Shown here piece by piece: positions 1 to 7,712 of a stretch of 64,000 bases of DNA. The notes beneath the pieces are model-generated. The model was not told the DNA's origin. It did no database searches and worked only from the letters and a program-made list of their open reading frames with translations. Each line of letters begins with the position of its first letter. The first letter of the stretch is position 1. The stretch is taken from contig NZ_CP109171.1 of NCBI RefSeq assembly GCF_036246005.1, forward strand, positions 868,001 to 932,000, in the 5' to 3' direction. The position numbers and the translations under genes were made by a program. The DNA comes from Streptomyces sp. NBC_01723. GTDB taxonomy: Bacteria; Actinomycetota; Actinomycetes; Streptomycetales; Streptomycetaceae.

Positions 1-891
1 GTAGTCGGCGACGACGGTGCCGTCGAAGCCCCAGGTGTCGCGCAGCAGCCCGGTGAGCAGGTCCTCGTCGGCGGCCGCGGGGACGCCGTCGGTGTCGGTG
101 TAGGCGTGCATCACCGACCGGGCGCCGCCCTCGCGGATCGCCATCTCGAAGGGCGGCAGCAGGACGTCGGCGCGCTCGCGCGGGCCCATCGGGGAGGGCG
201 CGAGGTTGCGTCCGGCGCGGGAGGCCGAGTAGCCGGCGAAGTGTTTGAGGGTGGCGACGACACCGGCGCCCTCCAGGCCGCGCACATAGGCGGTGCCGAT
301 GGTGCCGACGAGGTACGGGTCCTCGCCGATGGTCTCCTCGACCCGTCCCCAGCGGGCGTCGCGCACCACGTCCAGGACGGGTGCGAGGCCCTGGTGGATG
401 CCGACGGACCGCATGTCGCGGCCGATGGCGGACGCCATGCGGTGCACCAGGTCCGGGTCGAAGGTGGCGCCCCAGGACAGCGGGACGGGGTAGGCGGTCG
501 CGCCCCAGGCCGCGAAGCCCGCCAGGCACTCCTCGTGCGCGACGGCGGGGATGCCGAAGCGGTTCGCCGAGGCGATGCGGGCCTGGGTGCGCAGCAGCGA
601 GAGCGCGCCGAGCGCCGGGTCGACGGGGGCGGTGCCGAAGGGCCGGGTCAACTGGCCCAGCCCGGTGGGCAGGAGCGCGTCGAGGTCGACCGCCTCCTCC
701 ATGTCGTGCTGATGGGGGGCTACGTCTCCGCCCTCGTCGGACGCGCCGACCCAGACGCCGTACAGCTGGGCGATCTTCTCCTCGGGGGTCATCGCCTCGA
801 TGAGCGCGGACACCCTGGTGGTGACGGAGAGGGCGGGGTCGTTCCAGAGGGGGATTTCGGGGTGGGTCTCAACCGCCACGTTGTGGGTCAC
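1..891 (-). CDS. Glycoside hydrolase family 3 beta-glycosidase (C-terminus beyond window)
   Basis: Only the N-terminal 297 codons are inside the window. They show the GH3 (beta/alpha)8 domain: an EEKIAQLYG segment, QLTRPFGTAPVDP, the KHFAGYSASRAGRN block with its substrate-binding Lys-His, and a final GFDGTVVADY whose Asp is the expected nucleophile and lies at the window edge. The start is GTG at 891-889 behind GGAGG, and it overlaps the stop of the upstream permease gene (GTGA), so translation is coupled. No signal peptide is visible, so it probably acts in the cytoplasm on oligosaccharides imported by the three genes upstream. Gene order (binding protein, two permeases, GH3) matches the Streptomyces xylobiose operon bxlEFGA, so beta-xylosidase is the likeliest activity. 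A beta-glucosidase cannot be excluded. Confidence 0.9.
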   Translation of the reverse strand, partial: MTHNVAVETHPEIPLWNDPALSVTTRVSALIEAMTPEEKIAQLYGVWVGASDEGGDVAPHQHDMEEAVDLDALLPTGLGQLTRPFGTAPVDPALGALSLLRTQARIASANRFGIPAVAHEECLAGFAAWGATAYPVPLSWGATFDPDLVHRMASAIGRDMRSVGIHQGLAPVLDVVRDARWGRVEETIGEDPYLVGTIGTAYVRGLEGAGVVATLKHFAGYSASRAGRNLAPSPMGPRERADVLLPPFEMAIREGGARSVMHAYTDTDGVPAAADEDLLTGLLRDTWGFDGTVVADY

Positions 892-1706
892 TTTCCTCCG
901 ACGCCCATCAGGCCCTGGACCAGGGCGCGACGGGCGAACAGGTAGACGAGCAGGACGGGCACCATGGACAGCACGACGGCTCCCAGCAGGCCGGGGATGT
1001 CGATGCCGTGTTCGGTCTGGAAGTTGTAGAGGCCCAGGGTGACGACCTTGGTGGCGTCGGACTGGGTCAGGACGAGCGGGAACAGGAAGCCGTTCCACGC
1101 CTGGAGGGCGGAGAACACGACGATCGTGGAGAGTCCGCCGCGCGACAGCGGCACCACGAGCTGGAAGAACATGCGCCGCGGGGTGGCGCCGTCCATGGTC
1201 ATGGCCTCGAACAGTTCCGGGGATATGTCCCGCATGGCGCCGCTGAGGATCAGCGCCGACATCGGGAGGCAGAACGCGGTCGTGGGCAGGATGACGCCGA
1301 GCAGGTTGTCGTACAGCCCGGCCTCGCTGATCAGGTAGAACATCGGCACGATCACCGCCTGGGCGGGGATGGCGAGGCCGAGCAGGAAGAGCCGGAAGAC
1401 CGCCGAGGTGACCCGGCCGCGGCTGCGCACGATGGCGTAGGCGAGGGGCGGGACCAGCAGCAGGACGAGGCCGACCACACAGGCCGTGACGACGAGGGTG
1501 TTGAGGAAGTACCGGCCGAAGCCGGAGTCGAAGGCGCCGGTGTAGTTGTCCAGGGTGAAGCTGTCGGGTATCGACACCGGGCCGTTGTCGGCGTAGTCCT
1601 GCCGGGTGCGCAGGGTCGCGGCGAGCAGCACGTACAGCGGCAGGCCGACCAGGAGAAGCCAGACGAACGAGCCGGCGCCGGCCAGGTAGTTCGGTCGGCG
1701 CCTCAT
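888..1706 (-). CDS. Sugar ABC transporter permease (MalG type)
   Basis: The product is 272 residues and a binding-protein-dependent transport inner-membrane component. It has about six transmembrane segments and the EAA-type cytoplasmic loop EAMTMDGATPRRMFFQLVVPLSR, where the ATPase docks. It begins MRRRPNYLAG at 1706-1704. The start overlaps the stop of the preceding permease as ATGA, and its own stop overlaps the GH3 start. An upstream extension of the frame runs inside the preceding permease gene and is not coding. The operon carries no ATPase gene. As is usual for Streptomyces sugar importers, a shared MsiK-type ATPase elsewhere would energise it (family knowledge). Confidence 0.93.
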   Translation of the reverse strand: MRRRPNYLAGAGSFVWLLLVGLPLYVLLAATLRTRQDYADNGPVSIPDSFTLDNYTGAFDSGFGRYFLNTLVVTACVVGLVLLLVPPLAYAIVRSRGRVTSAVFRLFLLGLAIPAQAVIVPMFYLISEAGLYDNLLGVILPTTAFCLPMSALILSGAMRDISPELFEAMTMDGATPRRMFFQLVVPLSRGGLSTIVVFSALQAWNGFLFPLVLTQSDATKVVTLGLYNFQTEHGIDIPGLLGAVVLSMVPVLLVYLFARRALVQGLMGVGGK

Positions 1707-2590
1707 GACACACCCTCCATGGAACTGCGCATCTTGTCGTAGCCGGAGACCCGGACGACGATCAGCGAGACGACCGTGGCCGCGACGACCAGGGCCAGGG
1801 CGATCGCGGAGCCGGTGCCGTAGTCGAAGCTCTTGAACGCCTTGTCGTACATGTAGTAGGCGCTGATGGTGGTGTCGGTGCCGGGGCCGCCCTGGGTCAG
1901 GATGAGGACCGTCTCGAACGTGGTCAGGCCGCCGACGATCATCAGGATCATCGAGGTGATCATGGCGGTGCGCAGCTGCGGCAGTGTGATGTGGAAGAAC
2001 TGCCGGTAGCGGCCCGCCCCGTCGACCTCCGCCGCCTGGTACAGCACCTGCGGCACGGCGCGGGCGGCGCCCTGGTAGATCAGCGTGTGGAACGGGGTGA
2101 ACTGCCACGTGCTGACGAACGCGAGGACCCCGATGGCGGTGGCCTGTTCACCGAACAGGTTGCCGTCGCCGAACAGCCAGGTGGCGTCGGCCGGGATGCC
2201 GAAGTTCGGGTCGAGCAGCGCCCGCCACAGCACGGACACGGCCGTGGCGGACAGCAGCAGCGGGATGAAGTAGATGACCGACAGGACGGCGCGGTTGCGC
2301 TGGTGCCCGGCGGCCCAGACGCCGAGCAGGATGCTCAGCGGGGTCTGGAGGGCCACGCCGAGCGCGGTCAGTAGCAGGGTCAGCCAGACGCTGTTCAGCA
2401 TGACCGGGTCGTCGGCGAGGCGCGACCAGTTGTCCGTGCCGACGAACTCAGGCGGGCTGATGCCGTCCCAGCTCATGAAGGACAGCACCGCCACCATGAT
2501 CAGCGGCACGATCGCGAAGAGGGCGAAGAACACTGCGGCGGGCAGCGCCCAGACGAAGCCGGGCCGGGCGCTCGTGGTCTGTGTGGTCAT
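1703..2590 (-). CDS. Sugar ABC transporter permease (MalF type)
   Basis: The product is 295 residues. It starts MTTQTTSARPGFVWALPAAVFF, so the first membrane span follows a short cytoplasmic tail. Five further hydrophobic spans are visible, plus the EAA loop QAAEVDGAGRYRQFFHITLPQLR. It pairs with the downstream MalG-type permease as the heterodimeric channel of a carbohydrate importer. It follows the binding-protein gene by 10 bp and overlaps the next gene by four bases, so the genes form one transcript. Confidence 0.93.
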   Translation of the reverse strand: MTTQTTSARPGFVWALPAAVFFALFAIVPLIMVAVLSFMSWDGISPPEFVGTDNWSRLADDPVMLNSVWLTLLLTALGVALQTPLSILLGVWAAGHQRNRAVLSVIYFIPLLLSATAVSVLWRALLDPNFGIPADATWLFGDGNLFGEQATAIGVLAFVSTWQFTPFHTLIYQGAARAVPQVLYQAAEVDGAGRYRQFFHITLPQLRTAMITSMILMIVGGLTTFETVLILTQGGPGTDTTISAYYMYDKAFKSFDYGTGSAIALALVVAATVVSLIVVRVSGYDKMRSSMEGVS

Positions 2591-2600
2591 GGGCCGTTCG

Positions 2601-3905
2601 TCAGTCGGTCGGGAGGGCCTGCATGGCCTTGATGAAGCCGTCCGTGTCGAGCTGTCCGTTGAAGAACTGCTGGACGGCCTTGTGCAGGTCCGAGCTGGCC
2701 TTCTGCGGATACGCCTGGTCCCAGGACAGCTGGAAGGACGGGGCCTTGGACACGAGGTCGTACTGGAAGCGCGAGTACTCGGGGGTGCCCGAACTGTCGA
2801 TGAACTTGTCGGTGTTCGTCGTGGTCGGCAGGTTGCCGATGTCCAGCTGCGCCTTGACGAACTCGTCGGAGTACATGAGCTTCAGGAACTCGGCGACCGC
2901 CTCGGGGTGCTTGGTCTTCTTCATCACCGAGTAGTAGTTGTTGGTGTTGCCGGCCACGGAGGCCGGGTCGCCCTTGCCGCCCTCGACGGACGGGAAGGTG
3001 GTGTAGCCGAGGTCCTTCTCGGCGAACTCCTTGTGGTCCGTGAGCTGCTGGGAGTAGTACCAGGAGCCCATCAGCTCGAAACCGGCCTTGCCGGAGGCCA
3101 CGAGCTGGACCGAGCCGCCGTTGGTGTACTTGACGGAGTCGTAGTTCTTGCCGAAGGCGCCGGTGTCGACCAGCTCCTTGATCATGTCCAGGGCCTTCTT
3201 GCTGTCCGCGCTCTCCCAGGCGCTCTTGTCGCCGCCGACGGCCTTGGCGAACAGCTCCGGACCGGCTATGCGGTCGTAGAGGTACTGGAACCACATCTGG
3301 GTGGGCCAGACGTCGCCGCCGCCGAGCGCGATCGGGGTGACGCCCGCGTCCTTGAGCTTGTCCACCGCGGCGAGCAGCTCGTCCCAGGTCTTGGGCGGCT
3401 GGACGCCCGCGTCGTCGAGGACCTTCTTGTTGTGGAACAGCAGGACCGGCTGGGTGCCGCGCATCGGTACGCCGTACGGCTTGCCGTCGACGACGGCGCT
3501 CTCGAAGACGGACGGGAGGAACTTCTTCTCCAGGTCCGGGTCCTTCTTGATGAAGTCGTCGAGCGGCAGCAGCAGGTCCGCCTTGACGAACGGCTTGATG
3601 CTGCCGCCGCCCCAGTTGAAGAAGACGTCCGGGGCCTGCGGGGTGTTGATGATCGTCTGGAGCTTCGTCTGGTAGTCGGCACCGGGGATGGTGTCGAGCA
3701 CGGCCTTGACGTCGGACGTCTTGTTGAAGGTGTCGACGATCTGCTGCTCGACCTTGTTGCTCGCGTCCCCGTAGACCAGAACATGAATCTTGCCGTCGTC
3801 GGACGACGCCCCGCCGTTCCCGTCGCCGCAGGCCGACAGGCTCAGCGCCAGGGCGAGCGTCGCGGCGGTGGCGACGAGTCCGGGCAAGCGCGCACGTTTC
3901 TTCAT
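2601..3905 (-). CDS. Extracellular sugar-binding lipoprotein of ABC importer (BxlE-like)
   Basis: A 434-residue family 1 solute-binding protein. The N-terminus MKKRARLPGLVATAATLALALSLSACGDG is a lipoprotein signal with lipobox LSAC, so the Cys is lipidated and the protein is tethered outside the membrane. The mature part has the usual two-lobe pattern, including VFFNWGGGSIKPFV near the ligand cleft, GKPYGVP and MGSWYY. As first gene of an SBP-permease-permease-GH3 operon it sets substrate specificity. The gene order, GH3 partner and CGAAA-N-TTTCG operator all resemble Streptomyces xylobiose (bxl) operons, so xylo-oligosaccharides are the inferred ligand. ATG at 3905-3903 follows a modest AAAGG ribosome site. 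Confidence 0.9.
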   Translation of the reverse strand: MKKRARLPGLVATAATLALALSLSACGDGNGGASSDDGKIHVLVYGDASNKVEQQIVDTFNKTSDVKAVLDTIPGADYQTKLQTIINTPQAPDVFFNWGGGSIKPFVKADLLLPLDDFIKKDPDLEKKFLPSVFESAVVDGKPYGVPMRGTQPVLLFHNKKVLDDAGVQPPKTWDELLAAVDKLKDAGVTPIALGGGDVWPTQMWFQYLYDRIAGPELFAKAVGGDKSAWESADSKKALDMIKELVDTGAFGKNYDSVKYTNGGSVQLVASGKAGFELMGSWYYSQQLTDHKEFAEKDLGYTTFPSVEGGKGDPASVAGNTNNYYSVMKKTKHPEAVAEFLKLMYSDEFVKAQLDIGNLPTTTNTDKFIDSSGTPEYSRFQYDLVSKAPSFQLSWDQAYPQKASSDLHKAVQQFFNGQLDTDGFIKAMQALPTD

Positions 3906-3912
3906 CGTCTGC

Positions 3913-3942
3913 CTTTCGAAAGTTTCGGTGCCGTCACCGAAA
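3913..3942. promoter_or_regulatory. Nested palindromes, probable LacI-type operator of the sugar operon
   Basis: Three perfect inverted repeats overlap just upstream of the binding-protein start: CTTTCGAAAG (3913-3922), CGAAAGTTTCG (3917-3927, arms CGAAA/TTTCG around one base) and TTTCGGTGCCGTCACCGAAA (3923-3942, 8-bp arms). They lie between the predicted transcription start and the start codon, suited to a roadblock repressor. CGAA-N-TTCG cores are the published binding style of BxlR-type LacI regulators of Streptomyces xylan genes. Assignment to such a regulator is inference. Confidence 0.65.
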
Positions 3943-3956
3943 GCTCATGGTGTCGG

Positions 3957-3986
3957 ACAGTAAAGTCAGACGGGAATCTTGGTCAA
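3957..3986 (-). promoter_or_regulatory. Promoter of the sugar ABC/GH3 operon
   Basis: On the minus strand TTGACC (3986-3981) and TACTGT (3962-3957) are separated by 18 bp, a good vegetative-type promoter. Transcription would start near 3950, giving a leader of about 45 nt that contains the nested palindromes. The rest of the interval up to 4225 (upstream of the divergent esterase) holds another TTTCGAA core at 4033-4039 but no clear second promoter. Confidence 0.55.
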
Positions 3987-4225
3987 TGGCCGTGCAGGCG
4001 CGGACTCAATTCGTTATCGATCGCGTCCGACAGTTTCGAAGGCCATGCCGGTGCCCGGGGGCCGACGGAGCACGGTGAGGTCGGGTACGGCATGTGCACC
4101 TGACACAGGGAGCGAGCGCGCCGTATGTGGTCCGCACCGGTCGTCGCGGCGGGAGCCCGGTCCTACTGTCCAGCCAGCAGTTGAGACCCGCGTCACAAAC
4201 CCCCACGTGCCGTAGGAGTGTTGCG

Positions 4226-5797
4226 ATGCCCCACACCCATCCCCCAGCCATGCCGGCGGAGCGCGGCGGCGTCCGCGCCTGGGCGGCCCTGCTGACCGTG
4301 CTGATCGCCGCGGCGGCGTTCCTGTCCGTACCCTCGGGAAGCGCCCGCGCGGCCGGCCTCCAGGAGGTGACCGGGTTCGGTTCCAACCCCGGCAACCTGC
4401 AGATGTTCCGGTACGTCCCGGACGGCCTCCCGGCAGGCCGTCCACTCGTCGTCGCGATGCACGGATGCACGCAGAACGCGGCCGCCTACGACGACGAGAC
4501 GGGCTGGACGGAGATGGCCGACCGTCTGCGGTTCGCGCTGCTGCTCCCCCAGCAGCGCAGCTCGAACAACGCCAACTCGTGCTTCAACTGGTTCGAGAAC
4601 GGCGACACCTCGCGCGGCTCCGGAGAGGCTCTCTCCATCGTCCAGATGATGGACCGGATGCGCGCCGACAACGCGGTGGCGGCGGATCGTTCGTTCGTCA
4701 CCGGGCTGTCGGCCGGCGGGGCCATGACGTCCGCGATGATGGCCGCGTACCCCGACCGGTTCGACGGCGGCGCGGTCGTCGCCGGGATCCCGTCGCGGTG
4801 CGCCACGAGCCTGACCCAGGCCTTCGGCTGCATGAGCCCCGGCTCGGACCGGACGCCCGCGGAGTGGGGCGATCTGGTGCGCGGTGCCTCGTCCCACGAC
4901 GGCCCGTGGCCGACCCTGTCCGTCTGGCACGGCACCACCGACACCACGGTGGCACCCGTGAACCGGCGCGAACTCGTCGAGCAGTGGACCGACGTCCACG
5001 GCACCGACACCACCCCCGAGACCTCGGACACCGTCGGCGGCTACCCGCACCTGGTCTACGAGGACGCCGCGGGCCGCCCCGTCGTCGAGTCGTTCGAGAT
5101 CACCGGCATGGGCCACGGCCAGCCCGTCGACCCGGGCAGCGGAAGCGGCCAGTGCGGACGGGCCGCCGCCTACGTCCTCGACGTGAACATCTGCGCCGCG
5201 CACCACATCACGCGGTTCTGGGGTCTCGACGCGGGCACCGATCCCGACCCGGACCCCGGTACGCGGACGGTGACCCTGGCGAACGACGGCAGCCGCGACG
5301 GTTACGTCAAGGCGGGCGCCGACGGCGCCGGTCCGGCGGTCGGCACGCTGGAGTCCCTCTACGGGCTGGGCGTGGGCCGGGGCGCGGACGGCAGGCACAA
5401 CCGGGCGGTGCTCTCCTTCGACACCTCCTCGCTCCCCGACGACGCGGTCGTCGACAGTGCCAGGCTGTCCGTCACGCACGCGGGCGGCAGCGGCGATCCG
5501 TGGGGAAACCCCGCCGCCAACTCCCTGGCGGTGGACGCGCAGACCGGCTGCCTCGGCGCGTGCACGATCGAACCCGCGGACTGGTCGGCGTCCCCGACCG
5601 CGACCGGGGTCGCCGCCGTCCCGCGGTTCACCTCGGGCACCGCGTCCTCCACGGAGTTCTCCGGCCCCGGCCTGAGCGCTCTCGACCTGACCGGCACCAC
5701 CCAGTTGAGGCTCCGATTCACGCAGGCCCCCGGCTCCACCGGGTACGTCTTCGTCGCGCCCGGTTCCGCGGCGCAGCTCACCGTCACCTTCCACTGA
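4226..5797 (+). CDS. Secreted PHB-depolymerase/feruloyl-esterase family hydrolase with C-terminal accessory domain
   Basis: The product is 523 residues. A Sec signal peptide covers about residues 1-42 (hydrophobic ALLTVLIAAAAFLSV, cleavage near ARA). The alpha/beta-hydrolase domain (about 45-335) has oxyanion motif MHGCTQN, nucleophile Ser162 in GLSAGG, Asp239 in WHGTTDTTV and His296 in MGHGQPVD: the LpqC/PHB depolymerase pattern. After an Asp/Pro linker (about 337-345), residues 346-523 form a separate beta-rich domain (RAVLSFDTSSLPD and similar), like DNRLRE-type or carbohydrate-binding modules. The start is ATG 4226, after AGGAG; an earlier in-frame start at 4094 would bury the signal peptide. 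The substrate could be polyhydroxybutyrate or an esterified plant polymer. The second fits the xylan-type operon next door. Confidence 0.87.
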   Translation: MPHTHPPAMPAERGGVRAWAALLTVLIAAAAFLSVPSGSARAAGLQEVTGFGSNPGNLQMFRYVPDGLPAGRPLVVAMHGCTQNAAAYDDETGWTEMADRLRFALLLPQQRSSNNANSCFNWFENGDTSRGSGEALSIVQMMDRMRADNAVAADRSFVTGLSAGGAMTSAMMAAYPDRFDGGAVVAGIPSRCATSLTQAFGCMSPGSDRTPAEWGDLVRGASSHDGPWPTLSVWHGTTDTTVAPVNRRELVEQWTDVHGTDTTPETSDTVGGYPHLVYEDAAGRPVVESFEITGMGHGQPVDPGSGSGQCGRAAAYVLDVNICAAHHITRFWGLDAGTDPDPDPGTRTVTLANDGSRDGYVKAGADGAGPAVGTLESLYGLGVGRGADGRHNRAVLSFDTSSLPDDAVVDSARLSVTHAGGSGDPWGNPAANSLAVDAQTGCLGACTIEPADWSASPTATGVAAVPRFTSGTASSTEFSGPGLSALDLTGTTQLRLRFTQAPGSTGYVFVAPGSAAQLTVTFH

Positions 5798-5816
5798 CTG
5801 ACCCATTAATCAGAAC

Positions 5817-5866
5817 CTCAACAACGACGTCAGCACGCTGTGAGTCGTTGCCGCTGTTGAGTTTTT
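5817..5866 (+). terminator. Rho-independent terminator of the esterase gene
   Basis: CTCAACA plus ACGAC (5817-5828) pair with GTCGT (5844-5848) and TGTTGAG (5855-5861), giving a long stem interrupted by an internal bulge and followed directly by TTTTT (5862-5866). Real T-tracts are uncommon in this genome, so this is one of the clearest terminators here. Its 3' arm overlaps the -35 box of the next gene. Confidence 0.75.
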
Positions 5867-5885
5867 CGCAACACGCCCCTAGGGT
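5857..5885 (+). promoter_or_regulatory. Promoter of the XRE-TetR regulator, leaderless
   Basis: TTGAGT (5857-5862) and TAGGGT (5880-5885) are separated by exactly 17 bp. The GTG start of the regulator is only 8 nt after the -10 box, so the mRNA should begin at or next to the start codon. The -35 box lies inside the 3' arm and T-tract of the upstream terminator. Confidence 0.65.
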
Positions 5886-5893
5886 CGTGACCC

Positions 5894-6751
5894 GTGGAAA
5901 CCGACGACGTCATCGAAGGCGCGCCTGCCGCCGACACCGCCGCCCGCGTCCGTGAGGTCATCGCGGACGCGGGCGTCAGCCAGCGCGAGTTCGCGCGCCG
6001 TGTCGTCATGGATCCGTCCAAGCTCTCGCGTTCGCTGAGCGGCACCCGCCGCTTCACGGCCGCGGAGCTGGCACGGATCACCGACGAGGGCCGGGTCGAC
6101 GCGGGCTGGCTGCTCGGCACCCGGCCCCTCGCGAAGGAGACCGCGCCGGTCGCCGACGTCCAGGGCGGGCGGCCGCTGCAGATCGTCCGCGAGACGGTCC
6201 GGCTGATCGCCGAGCACGGATTCCACGCGGTGCGGGTCGCGGACATCGCCCGCGCCTGCGCCACCAGCAGCGCCGCGATCCACTACCACTTCCCGGGCCG
6301 CGCCGAACTCCTGGAAGCGGCCGTGCGCTGGTGCATGGACGAGGACACCGCGCGCCGTGCCGCCCGTCTCGCCGAGGCGGACGACGCGGCGGCGGAACTG
6401 CGCCAGCTCATCGCGTTGCAGACCCCCCGCACCGCGCAGCAGCGCCGCCAGTGGGCGGTCTGGCTCGACCTGTGGGCCGAGGCCGCGCGCTCCACGGGAG
6501 TGGGCCGACTTCACTCCGAGTACTACCGGCAGTGGCGGGAGACCGTCGCCGACGTCGTACGCCGAGGTGTCGGACAGGGCGTGTTCCGCGCCGACGTCGA
6601 TCCGCGGGCCGCGGCACTGACGCTGACCGCGCTGATCGACGGCCTGGCGACGCACGTCCTCTCGGTGAGCGGACCGTCGTCCGACAGCGCCGCGGACGCG
6701 ATGCACGCGGCACTGACCACACACGTCACGCACACGATCCTGGCCGACTAG
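5894..6751 (+). CDS. XRE-TetR fusion transcriptional regulator
   Basis: A 285-residue protein carrying two DNA-binding modules. Residues about 15-75 resemble a Cro/C1 helix-turn-helix (VSQREFARRVVMDPSKLSRSLSG). Residues about 92-140 form a TetR helix-turn-helix (ETVRLIAEHGFHAVRVADIARACATSSAAIHYHFP), followed by the helical TetR ligand/dimer domain. It begins GTG at a leaderless promoter. The catabolic operon starts 39 bp downstream in the same direction, so it is the likely regulator of that operon and perhaps of itself. The ligand is unknown; a carnitine-derived or related acyl-CoA compound is only a guess. Confidence 0.85.
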   Translation: METDDVIEGAPAADTAARVREVIADAGVSQREFARRVVMDPSKLSRSLSGTRRFTAAELARITDEGRVDAGWLLGTRPLAKETAPVADVQGGRPLQIVRETVRLIAEHGFHAVRVADIARACATSSAAIHYHFPGRAELLEAAVRWCMDEDTARRAARLAEADDAAAELRQLIALQTPRTAQQRRQWAVWLDLWAEAARSTGVGRLHSEYYRQWRETVADVVRRGVGQGVFRADVDPRAAALTLTALIDGLATHVLSVSGPSSDSAADAMHAALTTHVTHTILAD

Positions 6752-6790
6752 CTCCAGCAGTCACGGAAGCCAGAATTTCGGGAGGCCCCC

Positions 6791-7684
6791 ATGCCCATGA
6801 CCGAGAACGTCATCATCACCTGCGCGCTCACCGGCGCCGGCGACACCGTTCGCAAGAGCCCCCACGTCCCCGTCACCCCGGAGCAGATAGCCAGGAACGC
6901 CGTGGAGGCGGCCGCCGCCGGAGCAGCCGTCGTCCACATCCACGTACGCGACCCGGAGACCGGCGATCCGTCCCGCGACCCGAAGCTGTACCGGGAGGTC
7001 GTCGAACGCGTCAAGGAGACCGGCACCGACGTCGTCATCAACCTCACCGCCGGCATGGGCGGCGACCTGGTCATCGACCCGGACGACCCGCTCACCCACC
7101 TCCCCGGCACCGACCTCGTCAGCGGTCTGGAGCGCCTCCCGCACGTCGAGGACCTGCTTCCCGACATCTGCACGCTGGACTGCGGCTCGCTCAACTTCGG
7201 CGACGGCTCGAACCTCTACGTCTCGACGCCCGACATGCTGCGTGCGGGCGCGCGGCGCATCCAGGAGCTGGGCGTGCGGCCCGAACTGGAGATCTTCGAC
7301 ACCGGACAGCTCTGGTTCGCCAAGCAGTTGCTCGCGGAGGGGCTGCTCGACGACCCGACCGTGTTCCAGCTGTGCATGGGCATCCCGTGGGGCGCCCCCG
7401 CGGACCCCGGAGTGCTCCAGTCGATGGTCACCATGCTGCCGGACGGCGCGCGCTGGGCGAGCTTCGCGCTCGGCCGGATGCAGATGCCGTGGGTCGCGCA
7501 GTCCATCCTGCTCGGCGGCCACGTCCGCGTGGGCCTGGAGGACAACCTCTACCTCGGCAAGGGCAACAAGGCGACCAACGCCCAGCTCGTCGAGCGTGCC
7601 GTGACCATCACCGAGTCGATCGGCGCACGCGTCGCGACACCGGACGAGGCCCGCGCCGCTCTCGGCCTCAAGCCGCGCAAGTAG
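6791..7684 (+). CDS. Beta-keto acid cleavage enzyme (BKACE, DUF849), likely dehydrocarnitine cleavage
   Basis: 297 residues. BKACE enzymes are zinc-dependent TIM barrels that condense a beta-keto acid with acetyl-CoA, giving acetoacetate and a new acyl-CoA. The first zinc pair is visible as His49 and His51 in VVHIHVRD. Other family blocks include [18 protein letters not shown] and MGIPWGAP. It is followed by an L-carnitine-dehydrogenase-type enzyme and a hot-dog thioesterase, the same trio as the Pseudomonas cdh carnitine genes. That makes 3-dehydrocarnitine the best-guess substrate, yielding betainyl-CoA. The start at 6791 follows GGAGG; a second ATG six bases later is possible. Other beta-keto acids remain possible because the family is broad. 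Confidence 0.88.
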   Translation: MPMTENVIITCALTGAGDTVRKSPHVPVTPEQIARNAVEAAAAGAAVVHIHVRDPETGDPSRDPKLYREVVERVKETGTDVVINLTAGMGGDLVIDPDDPLTHLPGTDLVSGLERLPHVEDLLPDICTLDCGSLNFGDGSNLYVSTPDMLRAGARRIQELGVRPELEIFDTGQLWFAKQLLAEGLLDDPTVFQLCMGIPWGAPADPGVLQSMVTMLPDGARWASFALGRMQMPWVAQSILLGGHVRVGLEDNLYLGKGNKATNAQLVERAVTITESIGARVATPDEARAALGLKPRK

Positions 7685-7712
7685 CCCGCCGCCACGACGA
7701 AGGATCCCTCTC

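Noticed and set aside
2274-4103. A 609-codon open frame on the plus strand
   Set aside because: It is antisense to the permease and binding-protein genes and has no recognisable domain or ribosome site.
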